A stretch of 64,000 nucleotides of DNA. Source: Geobacter sp. UBA698. GTDB taxonomy: Bacteria; Desulfobacterota; Desulfuromonadia; Geobacterales; Pseudopelobacteraceae. The notes beneath the pieces were generated by a model that made no database searches, was not told the origin of the DNA, and worked only from the letters and a program-made list of their open reading frames with translations. The stretch covers positions 11,364-75,363 of the forward strand of contig DBMM01000003.1 of NCBI GenBank assembly GCA_002298925.1. Direction: 5' to 3'. The translations under genes were made by a program, and so were the position numbers. Positions 50,867 through 60,069 of this stretch are shown here, piece by piece (the stretch's first letter is position 1; every line of letters starts with the position of its first letter).

Positions 50867-51811
50867 TTATTTCGGTTCAAGCGCCTTGACCAGCGCCCGC
50901 AGCGTGGTGTTGAAGGGCGTGGCCATACCGGCGCGGGCGCCATACTCGATGATCTTGCCGTTGATGAAATCGACTTCGGTCCTGCGCCCCGCTTCGATAT
51001 CCTGAAGCATGGATGGTTTGTGATGGCCGGCATCTTTGATGTAATCAACACAGAAAGGATAGAAGTCGGGCCCAAGCGTGAATTCATTGGCCCGGGCGAC
51101 CGCGACCCCTTCTTTCAGGAGCGAGTCCACCAGGTTTAAAAGAATGGGGTCGTTAATGACCTCGAACATGGTCTTGCCGGTTACGGCGCAGACCGGGTTC
51201 ATGCAGGAGTTGTTGACGGCCTTGGACCAGACCATATTGCGAATCTGGTCGGTATGGTTTGTGTTGAGACCGCATTCGGTGAGAACATTGCAGATGCCGA
51301 TTGCCGCCTCCCGTGAGGCTGGGTCCAGTTCCTGGAGGAAGTGGGGGCGATGATGAAAGGCTACCTTGATATGCCCCGGCGCCAGCAGCAGACTGCCAAA
51401 ATTGACGACCGCCCGCATGACCGGCTTGAGACCCAGGTTCTGGGAAAGGACCCGTTCGGTATCGATGCCGTTCTGCCAGCTGATCACATAGCGCCCTTCG
51501 GCCATCAGGTTTTCGAGCACGGAAGCGAGCAGCGGCAGGGCGGTAGCCTTGACGGTGACAATGATCACGTCAGGAGGATCATTGGCAAGATCGTCCACCC
51601 GGGTAACTGTCCTGGCCACCCGCGCCTGAAAATTATCGGCGCCTTCCAGAAGAATACCCGGATTGAGGGCCGGTTCGAGCAAGGCCGGCACCACATCGCA
51701 AAGCGTGACCTCGTAGCCGCCTCGGGCGAGGAAGGCGGCGACGATCCCCCCCACCGGCCCGGCGCCGATTACTGCGAATTTCTTTGGTTTATATCTGCTT
51801 TCTCCGTTCAT
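50867..51811 (-). CDS. Ketopantoate-reductase-like oxidoreductase (copy 2)
   Basis: 314 residues. Seen: N-terminal NAD(P) loop KFAVIGAGPVGGIVAAFLARGGYEV, WQNGIDTERVL, and a C-terminal helical domain with MVWSKAVNNSCMNPVCAVTG (the Lys expected to be catalytic in ketopantoate reductases), HKPSMLQDIEAGRRTEVDFINGKI. It belongs to the ApbA/PanE family, which includes true PanE and D-2-hydroxyacid (D-mandelate type) dehydrogenases. In this 2-keto acid context, reduction of a 2-keto acid to a D-2-hydroxy acid is a reasonable alternative to pantoate synthesis. The ATG at 51811 has AGGAG about 7 bases upstream. It is the second copy of a duplicated ACT-plus-reductase unit. Confidence 0.85.
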   Translation of the reverse strand: MNGESRYKPKKFAVIGAGPVGGIVAAFLARGGYEVTLCDVVPALLEPALNPGILLEGADNFQARVARTVTRVDDLANDPPDVIIVTVKATALPLLASVLENLMAEGRYVISWQNGIDTERVLSQNLGLKPVMRAVVNFGSLLLAPGHIKVAFHHRPHFLQELDPASREAAIGICNVLTECGLNTNHTDQIRNMVWSKAVNNSCMNPVCAVTGKTMFEVINDPILLNLVDSLLKEGVAVARANEFTLGPDFYPFCVDYIKDAGHHKPSMLQDIEAGRRTEVDFINGKIIEYGARAGMATPFNTTLRALVKALEPK

Positions 51812-51901
51812 ATGAGGCTCCTTGACCAATGCGCACGGCCGGCGGGCCGACTCCGGCCTCTACCGGAACGGCTTCGAGCGTCTGTATGCGGCAACGAAAT
51901 A

Positions 51902-52348
51902 CTAATTCTTGCTGTCGAGAATGCCGAATGCCTCGGCATCAAGCAATGTCACACCGTTCTTGCGCAGAATCTCGATCGCCAGATCGTTATCACTGAAACG
52001 GAAGATCATCACAGCTTTGCCAGCCGTGGCGCCTGCCACTGCGTACATGTATTCCACGTTGACCTTGGTTTCGAGAAAGTGCTCCAGCACCAGCGACAGG
52101 CTGCCGGGGCTGTCTTCAATCTCAATGGCAACGACATCGTCGACGCGGGCCGGAATGTAGCGTTCCATCATGATGCTGCGGGCTGTATCCAGATCGGAAA
52201 CGAGCACACGCAGGACACCGAAATCGTGCGAGGTGTCGCAGATGCAGTGAGCTCTCAGGTTGATGCCGACACTACCGAAGGCCTTGGTCACCTCATAGAG
52301 GCGGCCGGGTGAATTCTCTAGAAAGATGGATAACTGTTTGAGCTTCAT
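51902..52348 (-). CDS. Tandem ACT domain protein (copy 2)
   Basis: 148 residues made of two ACT domains: MKLKQLSIFLENSPGRLYEVTKAFGSVGINLRAHC and, from about residue 72, AIEIEDSPGSLSLVLEHFLETKVNVEYMY. ACT domains bind amino acids and regulate enzymes or transcription. The protein has no other domain, so it probably acts as a stand-alone sensor (inference). Close to the paralog at 53343-53783. It lies 15 bases after the first reductase gene and 90 bases before the second. Confidence 0.88.
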   Translation of the reverse strand: MKLKQLSIFLENSPGRLYEVTKAFGSVGINLRAHCICDTSHDFGVLRVLVSDLDTARSIMMERYIPARVDDVVAIEIEDSPGSLSLVLEHFLETKVNVEYMYAVAGATAGKAVMIFRFSDNDLAIEILRKNGVTLLDAEAFGILDSKN

Positions 52349-52363
52349 GGGAATCTCCCTTGC

Positions 52364-53308
52364 CTATTTTGACTCGAGCGCCTTGACCAGGCCGCGGATC
52401 ATGGTGTTGTAGGGCGTGTCTATGCCGGCCTGGGCGCCATATTCCACGATCTTGCCGTTGATGAAGTCAACTTCGGTGCGACGTTTTGCCTCGATATCCT
52501 GCAGCATCGAGGGCTTGTGATTGCCGGCGTTCTTGATGTAGTTGACGCAGTAGGGGTAATAGTTCGAGCCGAGGGAGAATTCATTGGCCCGGGCCACGGC
52601 GATCCCCTCCTTGATAAGAGCGTCCACCAGGCTGAAGAGAATCGGATCGATGATGATCTCGACCATGGTCTTGCCGGTTACCGCGCAGATGGCGTTCATG
52701 CAGGAATTCATAACGGTCTTGCGCCAGACCATGTCGGTTATCTTGTCGGTATGGTGCGTGTCCAGGCCGCATTCGGTCAGCACGTTGCAGATGCCGATGG
52801 CGGCATCCTTTGACTGGGAGTCGAGTTCCTGCAGATAGTGTGGTCGATGGTGAAAGGCAACCCGGATATGGCACGGATTCAGCGGCACACAGCCGTAATT
52901 GACAACAGCGCGCATGACCGATTTGGCGCCCAGGTGCTGAGCCAGGACCAGCTCCGTATCAATGCCGTTCTGCCAGCTGACCACATAACGTCCCTCGCCG
53001 ACAAAACCTTCCAGGGCGGATGCGATCAGGGGGAGTGCAGTGGCCTTGACGGTAACAATGATGACATCGGGCGGATCTTTGATGAGATCATCGACGCTGG
53101 TGGTGACTCTGGCGACCCTGGCCTGCAGGTTGTCGGTTCCCTCGATGATTATGCCGGGGTTCAGGGCCGGTTCAAGGAGACTCGGGATGATGTCACAGAG
53201 GGTAACATCATAACCTCCTTTGGAAAGAAAAGCCGCGACTATCGCCCCCACGGGACCGGCGCCGATGACCGCAAACTTGGTTGGCCTGTAGTTGCATTCT
53301 TCCTTCAT
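52364..53308 (-). CDS. Ketopantoate-reductase-like oxidoreductase (copy 1)
   Basis: 314 residues, clearly a paralog of the gene at 50867-51811: same start KFAVIGAGPVGAIVAAFLSKGGYDV, WQNGIDTELVLAQ, MVWRKTVMNSCMNAICAVTGKT and MLQDIEAKRRTEVDFINGKIVEYGAQAG. The family Lys is conserved. The two copies differ throughout, so this is an old duplication. The ATG at 53308 (MKEECNYRP) is chosen by alignment to the sister copy; the frame stays open to 53416. Confidence 0.85.
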   Translation of the reverse strand: MKEECNYRPTKFAVIGAGPVGAIVAAFLSKGGYDVTLCDIIPSLLEPALNPGIIIEGTDNLQARVARVTTSVDDLIKDPPDVIIVTVKATALPLIASALEGFVGEGRYVVSWQNGIDTELVLAQHLGAKSVMRAVVNYGCVPLNPCHIRVAFHHRPHYLQELDSQSKDAAIGICNVLTECGLDTHHTDKITDMVWRKTVMNSCMNAICAVTGKTMVEIIIDPILFSLVDALIKEGIAVARANEFSLGSNYYPYCVNYIKNAGNHKPSMLQDIEAKRRTEVDFINGKIVEYGAQAGIDTPYNTMIRGLVKALESK

Positions 53309-53342
53309 ACAGGTGACTCCTTTACATGCGAAAGCTTCGAAT

Positions 53343-53783
53343 TCAGAGCATCCCGAAGGACTGGGCATCGAGGATCTTGATATTGTTATCCTGCAGCAGT
53401 TTGATGGCCTGGTCATTGTCGCTGAAACGGAAGACCATCACCGCCTTTCCCGACGCAGGACCGGTGCCGGCCAGGGCATACATGTATTCGATGTTGATCT
53501 GAGTTTTCAGAAACAGCTTGAGGATATTATTGGCCAGACTGCCGGGCACATCGTCAAGTTCTACGGCAATCACATCGTCAACGCGCGCCGGCAACTGCTT
53601 TTCCATTATGATTCTGCGGGCCTTGACTACGTCAGACACAAGAATGCGGAGCACTCCGAAACCGGCTGTGTCGCATATGCTGAGGGACCTCAGGTTGATA
53701 CCGGCATCTCCGAGGGCCTGGGTGGCTTCATAGAGGCGGCCGGGTGCATTTTCAAGAAAAACTGACAGCTGTTTCAGCTTCAT
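53343..53783 (-). CDS. Tandem ACT domain protein (copy 1)
   Basis: 146 residues with the same two-ACT layout as the copy at 51902-52348: MKLKQLSVFLENAPGRLYEATQALGDAGINLRSLS, then AVELDDVPGSLANNILKLFLKTQINIEYMYAL. It lies 100 bases after iorB and 34 bases before reductase copy 1. The two ACT proteins differ in loop residues, so they may bind different amino acids (inference). Confidence 0.88.
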   Translation of the reverse strand: MKLKQLSVFLENAPGRLYEATQALGDAGINLRSLSICDTAGFGVLRILVSDVVKARRIIMEKQLPARVDDVIAVELDDVPGSLANNILKLFLKTQINIEYMYALAGTGPASGKAVMVFRFSDNDQAIKLLQDNNIKILDAQSFGML

Positions 53784-53883
53784 GGGGGGCCTCCCTTGTC
53801 AATCTGGTTCACATCTGTAATCGAGACGCAGCCGTTGTCATGACAGACCTCCGGGGTTCTGAAAACCCCGGAGGCCAATCCAG

Positions 53884-54459
53884 TCAGGCGGCGGCAGCTC
53901 CTCCGCTCAAGGCTTTCAGGTTTACGTCGACCCCTTTATCCTTGGAGAGCGACTTGACGACCCCCTCCACAACCAGCGAATCGATGGGGAGGTTCTTCAT
54001 CACAGAGCCGACCATGACCATGTTGACCGCCTTGGCATTGCCGGCCTTCTGGGCGATGGAAAGTGCCTCGATGCCATGGGCATTGCTGCAGGCCCTGGTG
54101 ATCTGTTCCTCCACATCCCTTGGATAGGTGGCCAGACCGGAGGCGACGGTGCTGGGGTTGATGGTGACTTTGTTGTAGACCAGCATGCCGCCGGGCTTGA
54201 GATAGTGCACGTACCGCAGCGCTTCCAGGGGTTCGAATGAGATCAGGATGTCGGCCGTACCGGGCATGACCACCGGAGAGTAGACCTGTTCCCCGATGCG
54301 GACGAAGGAGATCACACTTCCTCCCCGTTGGGCCATACCATGCACTTCGTTCTGCTTGACATCCATGCCGCATGCCAGGGCGCTTTCGGCCAGCACCTTG
54401 GAGGCCATCAGCACCCCCTGGCCGCCGACTCCGGCAATTACTATGTTGAATACGCTCAT
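53884..54459 (-). CDS. iorB: Indolepyruvate:ferredoxin oxidoreductase beta subunit
   Basis: 191 residues, gamma/beta-type subunit of the 2-keto acid:ferredoxin oxidoreductases. Seen: NIVIAGVGGQGVLMASKVLAESAL (the GVGGQG motif), NEVHGMAQRGGSVISFVRIG and DILISFEPLEALRY. With IorA it oxidises arylpyruvates (from Phe, Tyr, Trp) to arylacetyl-CoA and CO2, passing electrons to ferredoxin. It is 10 bases after iorA. Confidence 0.94.
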   Translation of the reverse strand: MSVFNIVIAGVGGQGVLMASKVLAESALACGMDVKQNEVHGMAQRGGSVISFVRIGEQVYSPVVMPGTADILISFEPLEALRYVHYLKPGGMLVYNKVTINPSTVASGLATYPRDVEEQITRACSNAHGIEALSIAQKAGNAKAVNMVMVGSVMKNLPIDSLVVEGVVKSLSKDKGVDVNLKALSGGAAAA

Positions 54460-54469
54460 GTGCTTCTCC

Positions 54470-56227
54470 CTATCCTTTCGCTACGGACATAGCGTCAAAT
54501 TTGCAAAGCTGTGTGCAGACTCCACATCCATTGCAGATGTTGGGATCGATCTGGACTTTCGGTTTTTCACCTTCCGGGGCGCTACCCAGCCCCAGTGCCA
54601 CACAGGCGGCTTTCAGACAGGCTCGGCAGCCGGTACATTTGTCCTGGTCGACTCCCATTACCGGTTTCTTGACCCGGTAGCGGAGGATGCAGGGGTTTTT
54701 GTCGATGAGCACGTAAGGTCCGGGGGTTTCCATCCCTTTTTTGATGGCGGCTTCGGTTTCGGCCAAGTTGTAGGTATTGATTTCGGCAACGTTCTCGATG
54801 CCGAGCACCTTGACCAGGGCGGCGATGTCCACCTGTTTGCTGCTGCCACCCTGCAGGACCTGACCGGATCCGGGGTTTTCCTGACCGCCGGTCATACCGG
54901 TGGTGCGGTTGTCCATGATGATGACCAGGGCGTTGCCGTCGTTGTAGGCCATGCTGAGGAGGCCGGTTATGCCGGAGTGGAAGAAGGTTGAGTCGCCGAT
55001 GACGGCCACCGGTTTTTCTGTTCTGCCGGCGATTTCGTTGACTTTGGCCATGCCGTGGGCGGCGCTGATGCTGGCGCCCATGTCTATGACCGAATGCATG
55101 GCGCTCAGCGGAGGAAGTGCGCCCAGGGTATAGCAGCCGATGTCACCGGAAACAAAGACCTTGAGCTTGCTCAATATGCTGAAGAGTCCGCGATGGGCGC
55201 AACCGGGGCAGAAGGTGGGCGGACGCTGGGGAAGATTCTCGACAGGAGCCAGGCTTACTGTGGCCGGGGCCTCGCCTGCCGCACTCCTGATTATGTCGGC
55301 GTTAACCTCACCGCAATAGGAGATCTTGTCCTTGCCGATATCGACCCGAATTCCCATGGCCCGGATCTGCTCTTCGAAGATGGCATCCATCTCCTCGACC
55401 ACCATGCAGCGTTTTACCCGGCCGGCAAACTCGCGGATCTTCTTCTCCGGCAGCGGGTGGACCAGACCGAGCTTGAGGATGGAGGCGTTGGGATAGGCCT
55501 CCTTGACATGCTGATAGGAAACGCCGGAGGTGATGATCCCAAGTTCGGTGTCCCCCATTTCCACCCGGTTAAGGGGTGTTGTTTCCGCGTACTCCTGCAG
55601 CTTGAGCAGGCGCGCTTCGACCTCCACATGCTTGAGCTTGCCGAAGTTGGGCAGCATGACGTACTTGGGGACGTTCTTGACCAGCTCCCCGACCTTCACT
55701 GGGATTTTTTCCTTCTGTTCGACACACCCCTTAGCGTGGGAGATGCGGGTGGTAGTGCGGAGCATCAAGGGTGTATCGAACTGCTCGGAAATCTCGAAGC
55801 CGACCCGCACAAAGTCATAGGCCTCCTGGGAGTCGGCCGGATCCAGCATGGGAACCTTGGCGAACTTGGCGTAGTTGCGGCTGTCCTGCTCGTTCTGGGA
55901 GGAATGCATACCCGGGTCGTCGGCCACCATCAGGATCAGGCCGGCATTGACGCCGGTGTAGGTCAGGGTCATCAGTGCATCGGCGGCCACGTTGACGCCA
56001 ACGTGCTTCATTGTGGCCAGGCTCCTGCCGCCGGCAATTGAGGCGCCGATGGCGGATTCCAGTCCGACCTTCTCGTTGGGGGCCCATTCGCAGTAGACCT
56101 CACCCAGGCGGGCCACCTCTTCCAGCGTTTCGGTACTGGGCGTTCCGGGATAGCCGGAGGCGAAAACCCCGCCGGAATCCCCAAAGCTCAACGCAATTGC
56201 TTCGTTACCGGAAATAATCTTTTTCAT
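54470..56227 (-). CDS. iorA: Indolepyruvate:ferredoxin oxidoreductase alpha subunit
   Basis: 585 residues. Seen: N-terminal pyrimidine-binding domain (SGNEAIALSFGDSGGVFASGYPGTPSTE), a middle domain, the TPP-binding part (CPGCAHRGLFSILSK, GDIGCYTLGALPP, VIGDSTFFHSG, MDNRTTGMTGGQENPGSG), and a C-terminal double [4Fe-4S] ferredoxin domain with CTGCRACLKAAC and CNGCGVCTQLC. This is the standard IorA layout. The ATG at 56227 (MKKIISGNEA) is preferred over a GTG nine bases upstream. It opens the iorAB-ACT-reductase segment. Confidence 0.95.
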   Translation of the reverse strand: MKKIISGNEAIALSFGDSGGVFASGYPGTPSTETLEEVARLGEVYCEWAPNEKVGLESAIGASIAGGRSLATMKHVGVNVAADALMTLTYTGVNAGLILMVADDPGMHSSQNEQDSRNYAKFAKVPMLDPADSQEAYDFVRVGFEISEQFDTPLMLRTTTRISHAKGCVEQKEKIPVKVGELVKNVPKYVMLPNFGKLKHVEVEARLLKLQEYAETTPLNRVEMGDTELGIITSGVSYQHVKEAYPNASILKLGLVHPLPEKKIREFAGRVKRCMVVEEMDAIFEEQIRAMGIRVDIGKDKISYCGEVNADIIRSAAGEAPATVSLAPVENLPQRPPTFCPGCAHRGLFSILSKLKVFVSGDIGCYTLGALPPLSAMHSVIDMGASISAAHGMAKVNEIAGRTEKPVAVIGDSTFFHSGITGLLSMAYNDGNALVIIMDNRTTGMTGGQENPGSGQVLQGGSSKQVDIAALVKVLGIENVAEINTYNLAETEAAIKKGMETPGPYVLIDKNPCILRYRVKKPVMGVDQDKCTGCRACLKAACVALGLGSAPEGEKPKVQIDPNICNGCGVCTQLCKFDAMSVAKG

Positions 56228-56339
56228 GTACACCACCCTTTCACATATGCTTTTTTTCGGATATCCCGCTTAGTGACTCACAAACAGTTTACAATTTTCT
56301 TCAGCGACGCATTCCAGAGACCAGATCACCCGGCCGGAA

Positions 56340-57683
56340 TCACTTGGGGCGATTGTCTATGTAGCGCTTGGCTTTGCCTTCGCTGCGCGGTATCGAACCG
56401 GGGGGAACCAGGGTAACCTTGACCGTAATGCCGACGACATCCTTGATATCCCTTTCAAGCGACTTTTTAATGTCGCGGGTCTCTATATCATCAGTGACGA
56501 ACAGGTTCGTGCTTATTTCGAAAGTTTCTATTGTTGGTTTATACACATACTGGGCTTCAACTTCGATTTTAACTTCAACTTCGTCCAGCGATCCCTGACG
56601 ATCAACCACAACCAGATAGTTAGGGGTGACGCCCCGGTGCTTGAGAACAATTGATTCGATCTGTGAAGGGAAGAAATTGACCCCCCGGATAATCAGCAGA
56701 TCGTCGGTACGGCCCGTCAATTTCTTCATCTTGATCAGGGTACGACCACAGATGCAGGGTTCCAGACTGAGGCTGGTGATGTCCCTGGTCCGGTAGCGCA
56801 GTAATGGTTGCCCCTCCTTTCCGATCGTAGTAAAGACCAATTCGCCTTCAGCGCCGATGGGAAGCGCTTCACCGGTTTCCGGATTGATAATTTCCGGGTA
56901 GAAATAGTCTTCATTGATGTGCAGGCCATTCTGGGCTTCATGGCACTCACAGGACACGCCCGGACCGGTGATTTCGGTAAGGCCGTAGATATCGCAGGCC
57001 TTAAGTCCGAAACACTCCTGGATTTTTTCACGCATCGACTCGGTCCAGAATTCAGCACCCAGCACGGCTGTGCGCAGGTTCAGTTTTTTAAACTCAACTC
57101 CCATTTCGAGCCCTACTTCGTGGATATACATCAGGAAGGAGGGAGTGACCGTCAGGGCGGTTGTTCCAAAATCCTGCATCAGCATGATCTGCTTCTGGGT
57201 GTTGCCCCCGGAAATGGGGATTACTCCGGCTCCGATTTTGATTCCGCCGTAATGCGCTCCGATACCGCCGGTAAAAAGGCCGTAACCGTAGATGTTCTGG
57301 AGAACATCATTTTTTGTGATGCCGGAAGCTGTCAGGCAGCGAGCCATGACTTCGGACCAGGTTTCGATATCGGTTCTGGTGTAGCCGACAACGATCGGCT
57401 TTCCCGTAGTTCCGGAGGTGGCATGATACTCTATGATATCCTCCCGGGCAGCAGTAAAAAGGTTGAACGGATAATTGTCCCGCAGATCGTCTTTGACGGT
57501 AAAGGGAAGCCTCCTGATATCATCCAGCGACTTGATGTCAGAGGGTTTCACTCCCGCTTCATCAAGCCTCATCTTATAGACCGGGCTATTATCGTAGACA
57601 TCGCTGACAGTTTTCTGCAGCCTGCCAAGCTGAATGCTCTTCATTTCGCTACGACTGCACGTTTCAACTGCGTTCCAAATCAT
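56340..57683 (-). CDS. Phenylacetate-CoA ligase family enzyme
   Basis: 447 residues, AMP-forming acyl-CoA ligase of the PaaK family. Seen: MIWNAVETCSRSEMKSIQ start, adenylate-forming P-loop YHATSGTTGKPIVVGYTRTD, YGYGLFTGGIGAHYGGIKIG, DIYGLTEITGPGVSCEC, TGRTDDLLIIRGVNFFPSQIES and the C-terminal GKAKRYIDNRPK. The typical PaaK N-terminus and SGTTGKP loop are present. The natural acid (phenylacetate, indoleacetate or other) is not evident. Beside iorAB it fits re-activation of arylacetates to CoA esters. It precedes iorA by 112 bases. Confidence 0.93.
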   Translation of the reverse strand: MIWNAVETCSRSEMKSIQLGRLQKTVSDVYDNSPVYKMRLDEAGVKPSDIKSLDDIRRLPFTVKDDLRDNYPFNLFTAAREDIIEYHATSGTTGKPIVVGYTRTDIETWSEVMARCLTASGITKNDVLQNIYGYGLFTGGIGAHYGGIKIGAGVIPISGGNTQKQIMLMQDFGTTALTVTPSFLMYIHEVGLEMGVEFKKLNLRTAVLGAEFWTESMREKIQECFGLKACDIYGLTEITGPGVSCECHEAQNGLHINEDYFYPEIINPETGEALPIGAEGELVFTTIGKEGQPLLRYRTRDITSLSLEPCICGRTLIKMKKLTGRTDDLLIIRGVNFFPSQIESIVLKHRGVTPNYLVVVDRQGSLDEVEVKIEVEAQYVYKPTIETFEISTNLFVTDDIETRDIKKSLERDIKDVVGITVKVTLVPPGSIPRSEGKAKRYIDNRPK

Positions 57684-57730
57684 GGTTGCCCCCAATTCTC
57701 GTCTTAAATCCGCAAACTAAGAGAAATACG

Positions 57731-59044
57731 TTACAGGTAATTAAGTTCCTTGGCCTTCGCGGTAATCTCATCACGAAAGCTGGGATGAGCAATCCTGATC
57801 AGCGCCTGGGTGCGTTGACGGACGCTCTTGCCGTACAGATCAGCCACGCCGAACTCAGTCACCACATAATGGACATGATTGCGGGTAGTGACCACCCCGG
57901 CACCATGCTTGAGCATCGGCACGATCTTGCTGATGACGCTCCCATCCCGCAGCTCGGATGTGCTTGGCAAGGCGATGATCGGTACACCCCCTTTGGAGCG
58001 GGAGGCACCGTAGATGAAATCCAGCTGCCCGCCAACGGCGGAATACATTTTGGGGCCGATACTGTCTGCGCACACCTGACCGGTAAGATCAACCTCGAGA
58101 GCGGAATTGATCGCCACCATACGGTCATTCTGTGCCACAACAAACGGGTCGTTGACATACTCGGTACGATGTAGTTCGACCAGCGGATTATTGCTGACCC
58201 AGTTGTAAAGCCGCTTGGTACCCAGCAGGAAGCCGCAGATGATCTTTCCTTGATGAAGGGTCTTGCGGGAAGAGTTCACGACGCCGGCTTCCACCAGATC
58301 AATGACGCCATCGGAAATCAGTTCCGAGTGAACTCCCAGGTCTTTTTTCTCATACAGATACTTGAGTACCGCATCGGGAATGGCGCCGATCCCCAGCTGC
58401 ATGGTGGCCCCATCCGGGATCAGTCCGGCAATGTGCCCGGCGATCTTCTCGACGACACCATCATTGCCTTCGGTACCCATGGCATGTTCGCTGATCGGGC
58501 AATCAACCTCTACTATGCGATGCATGCGGTCCACGTGCATCGAGGTATCACCCAGTGTCCGCGGCATCTGCCTGTTAACCTGGGCAATAACCGTTTGGGC
58601 TACTTCAGCGGCCGATATGGTCAGGCCGGATTCGGCACCCATCGAACAGAATCCTTGCTCGTCAGGCGGTGAAACGTGGATCAGCGCCACATCCAGCGGC
58701 AGGTGACCGTTCTTGAACAACAGGGGAAATTCGGAAAGCATCACCGGCGTAAAATCAGCACGTCCTTCGTTAACGGCCTTACGGACATTGGCGCTGATGA
58801 ACATGGAATTGACACGCAGATGCCCTGCCATTTCCGGGGCGACATAATCCGAAGGGCAGATTGCCAGCGGATGACAGATCTCGACGTTTTCCAGGTCAGG
58901 CGCACGTTTCACCAGAGCAGCCAGCAGCTGCAGCGGCACCGAGGCATTGCCCGTCAGAAACACGCGATCTCCTGACTTGATTGATGTAACGGCCTGATCC
59001 GGAGTCGTTAGCCGTGATTTATAGAGATCTTGCCAGTTCAGCAT
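57731..59044 (-). CDS. Acetyl-CoA hydrolase/transferase family (CoA-transferase)
   Basis: 437 residues. Seen: IKSGDRVFLTGNASVPLQLLAALV (N-terminal AcCoA_hydro domain), SMHVDRMHRIVEVD, QLGIGAIPDAVLKYL, HSELISDGVIDLVEAGVVNSSRK, and the C-terminal FIYGASRSKGGVPIIALPSTS plus YVVTEFGVADLYGKSVRQRTQALI. This is the 4-hydroxybutyrate/butyrate-acetate CoA-transferase (Cat1/Cat2-like) group. It can move CoA between an acyl-CoA and acetate. It fits activation of an acid in the same pathway or release of a product. It is preceded by a palindromic repeat at 59089-59166. Confidence 0.9.
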   Translation of the reverse strand: MLNWQDLYKSRLTTPDQAVTSIKSGDRVFLTGNASVPLQLLAALVKRAPDLENVEICHPLAICPSDYVAPEMAGHLRVNSMFISANVRKAVNEGRADFTPVMLSEFPLLFKNGHLPLDVALIHVSPPDEQGFCSMGAESGLTISAAEVAQTVIAQVNRQMPRTLGDTSMHVDRMHRIVEVDCPISEHAMGTEGNDGVVEKIAGHIAGLIPDGATMQLGIGAIPDAVLKYLYEKKDLGVHSELISDGVIDLVEAGVVNSSRKTLHQGKIICGFLLGTKRLYNWVSNNPLVELHRTEYVNDPFVVAQNDRMVAINSALEVDLTGQVCADSIGPKMYSAVGGQLDFIYGASRSKGGVPIIALPSTSELRDGSVISKIVPMLKHGAGVVTTRNHVHYVVTEFGVADLYGKSVRQRTQALIRIAHPSFRDEITAKAKELNYL

Positions 59045-59088
59045 GGTTCCACCTTTAAAATTAGATATTCATTGCCACATTCAAAATC

Positions 59089-59166
59089 AAATCCCCCCTA
59101 GCCCCCCTTTCATAAAGGGGGGGATCAAAGCTTCCCCCTTTATGAAAGGGGGATTGAGGGGGATTT
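59089..59166. repeat. C/G-rich palindromic repeat (copy A)
   Basis: A near-perfect inverted repeat of about 78 bases: left arm with AAATCCCCCC and CCCCCCTTTCATAAAGGGG, right arm CCCCCTTTATGAAAGGGGG and GAGGGGGATTT. It fills the gap between the CoA-transferase and the hydroxyacyl-CoA dehydrogenase. A related copy is at 60900-60972. Such repeats can act on transcript stability or simply be dispersed elements. Confidence 0.8.
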
Positions 59167-59168
59167 GC

Positions 59169-60035
59169 CTATTTCTCGGGATAGTCGTAGAAGCCCTTGC
59201 CGGCCTTGCGGCCGACATAACCGGCCTTGACCATCTTGCGCAGCAGTCCCGGCGGTGCGAAGCGGGCTTCCTTCATGTACTCGTAAAAGATGTTGCCGAC
59301 ATGGTAGCCGATATCGGCGCCGGCAAAATCCTGGAATTCCAGCGGCCCCATCGGCATGCCGCAGCCGAGCTTCATGGCGGTGTCGATGTCCTCGGCCGAA
59401 GCGACACCCTCCTCAAGCAGACGGACTGCGTCCAGGATATAGGGAACGAACAGCCGGTTGACGACGAAGCCGGGGGTGTCCTTGCAGGTGATGGTGGTTT
59501 TGCCGATCTTCTTGGCAAAGGCCAGCGCAAGGGCGGTGGTGTCCGCTTCGGTCTGCAGGGCCGGAATGACCTCGACCAGCTTCATCATCGGGACCGGGTT
59601 GAAGAAGTGCATGCCGATGAATTTTGCCGGACGCTGCACCAGGGCGGCCATTTCCGTGATGGCGATGGAGGAGGTGTTGGTGGCATAGATGGTGTCTCCG
59701 CCGCAGACGGCATCCAGCTTGGCGAACAGCTCCTTCTTGACGTTGATGTCCTCAAAGACCGCTTCGATGATCAGGTTGGCGTCCTTCAGACTGGCCACAT
59801 CGGTGGAGAAACTGATCCGTCCCTGAATCTCTTTCATCTGTTCTTCGGTGAAGATCTCTTTCTTGACCATCCGTTGCAGACTTGTGGCAATGGTCTTCTC
59901 GGCCCGGGCCCAGACCGCTTCGCTCATGTCGACCACTTTAACCTTAAATCCGGCCTGGGCTGCTACCTGGGCGATGCCCGCTCCCATGCTGCCGGCTCCG
60001 GCTACTCCTACGGTTTTGATATCATCGATGTTCAT
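59169..60035 (-). CDS. 3-hydroxybutyryl-CoA dehydrogenase
   Basis: 288 residues, NAD-dependent 3-hydroxyacyl-CoA dehydrogenase of the short (Hbd) form. Seen: TVGVAGAGSMGAGIAQVAAQAGFKVKVVD, IIEAVFEDINVKKELF, ATNTSSIAITEMAALVQRPAKFIGMHFFNPVPMMKLVEVI with the catalytic His, TPGFVVNRLFVPYILDAVRLLEEG, and MPMGPLEFQDFAGADIGYHV. Length is standard. It is followed by the palindromic repeat and precedes the CoA-transferase. Confidence 0.95.
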   Translation of the reverse strand: MNIDDIKTVGVAGAGSMGAGIAQVAAQAGFKVKVVDMSEAVWARAEKTIATSLQRMVKKEIFTEEQMKEIQGRISFSTDVASLKDANLIIEAVFEDINVKKELFAKLDAVCGGDTIYATNTSSIAITEMAALVQRPAKFIGMHFFNPVPMMKLVEVIPALQTEADTTALALAFAKKIGKTTITCKDTPGFVVNRLFVPYILDAVRLLEEGVASAEDIDTAMKLGCGMPMGPLEFQDFAGADIGYHVGNIFYEYMKEARFAPPGLLRKMVKAGYVGRKAGKGFYDYPEK

Positions 60036-60069
60036 GGTTTCTTCTCCTTTATTGGAATGAGTCTATTTC

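Noticed and set aside
55055..56041. 328-codon plus-strand open frame opposite iorA
   Set aside because: Antisense shadow of a well-supported gene; no ribosome site or domain.
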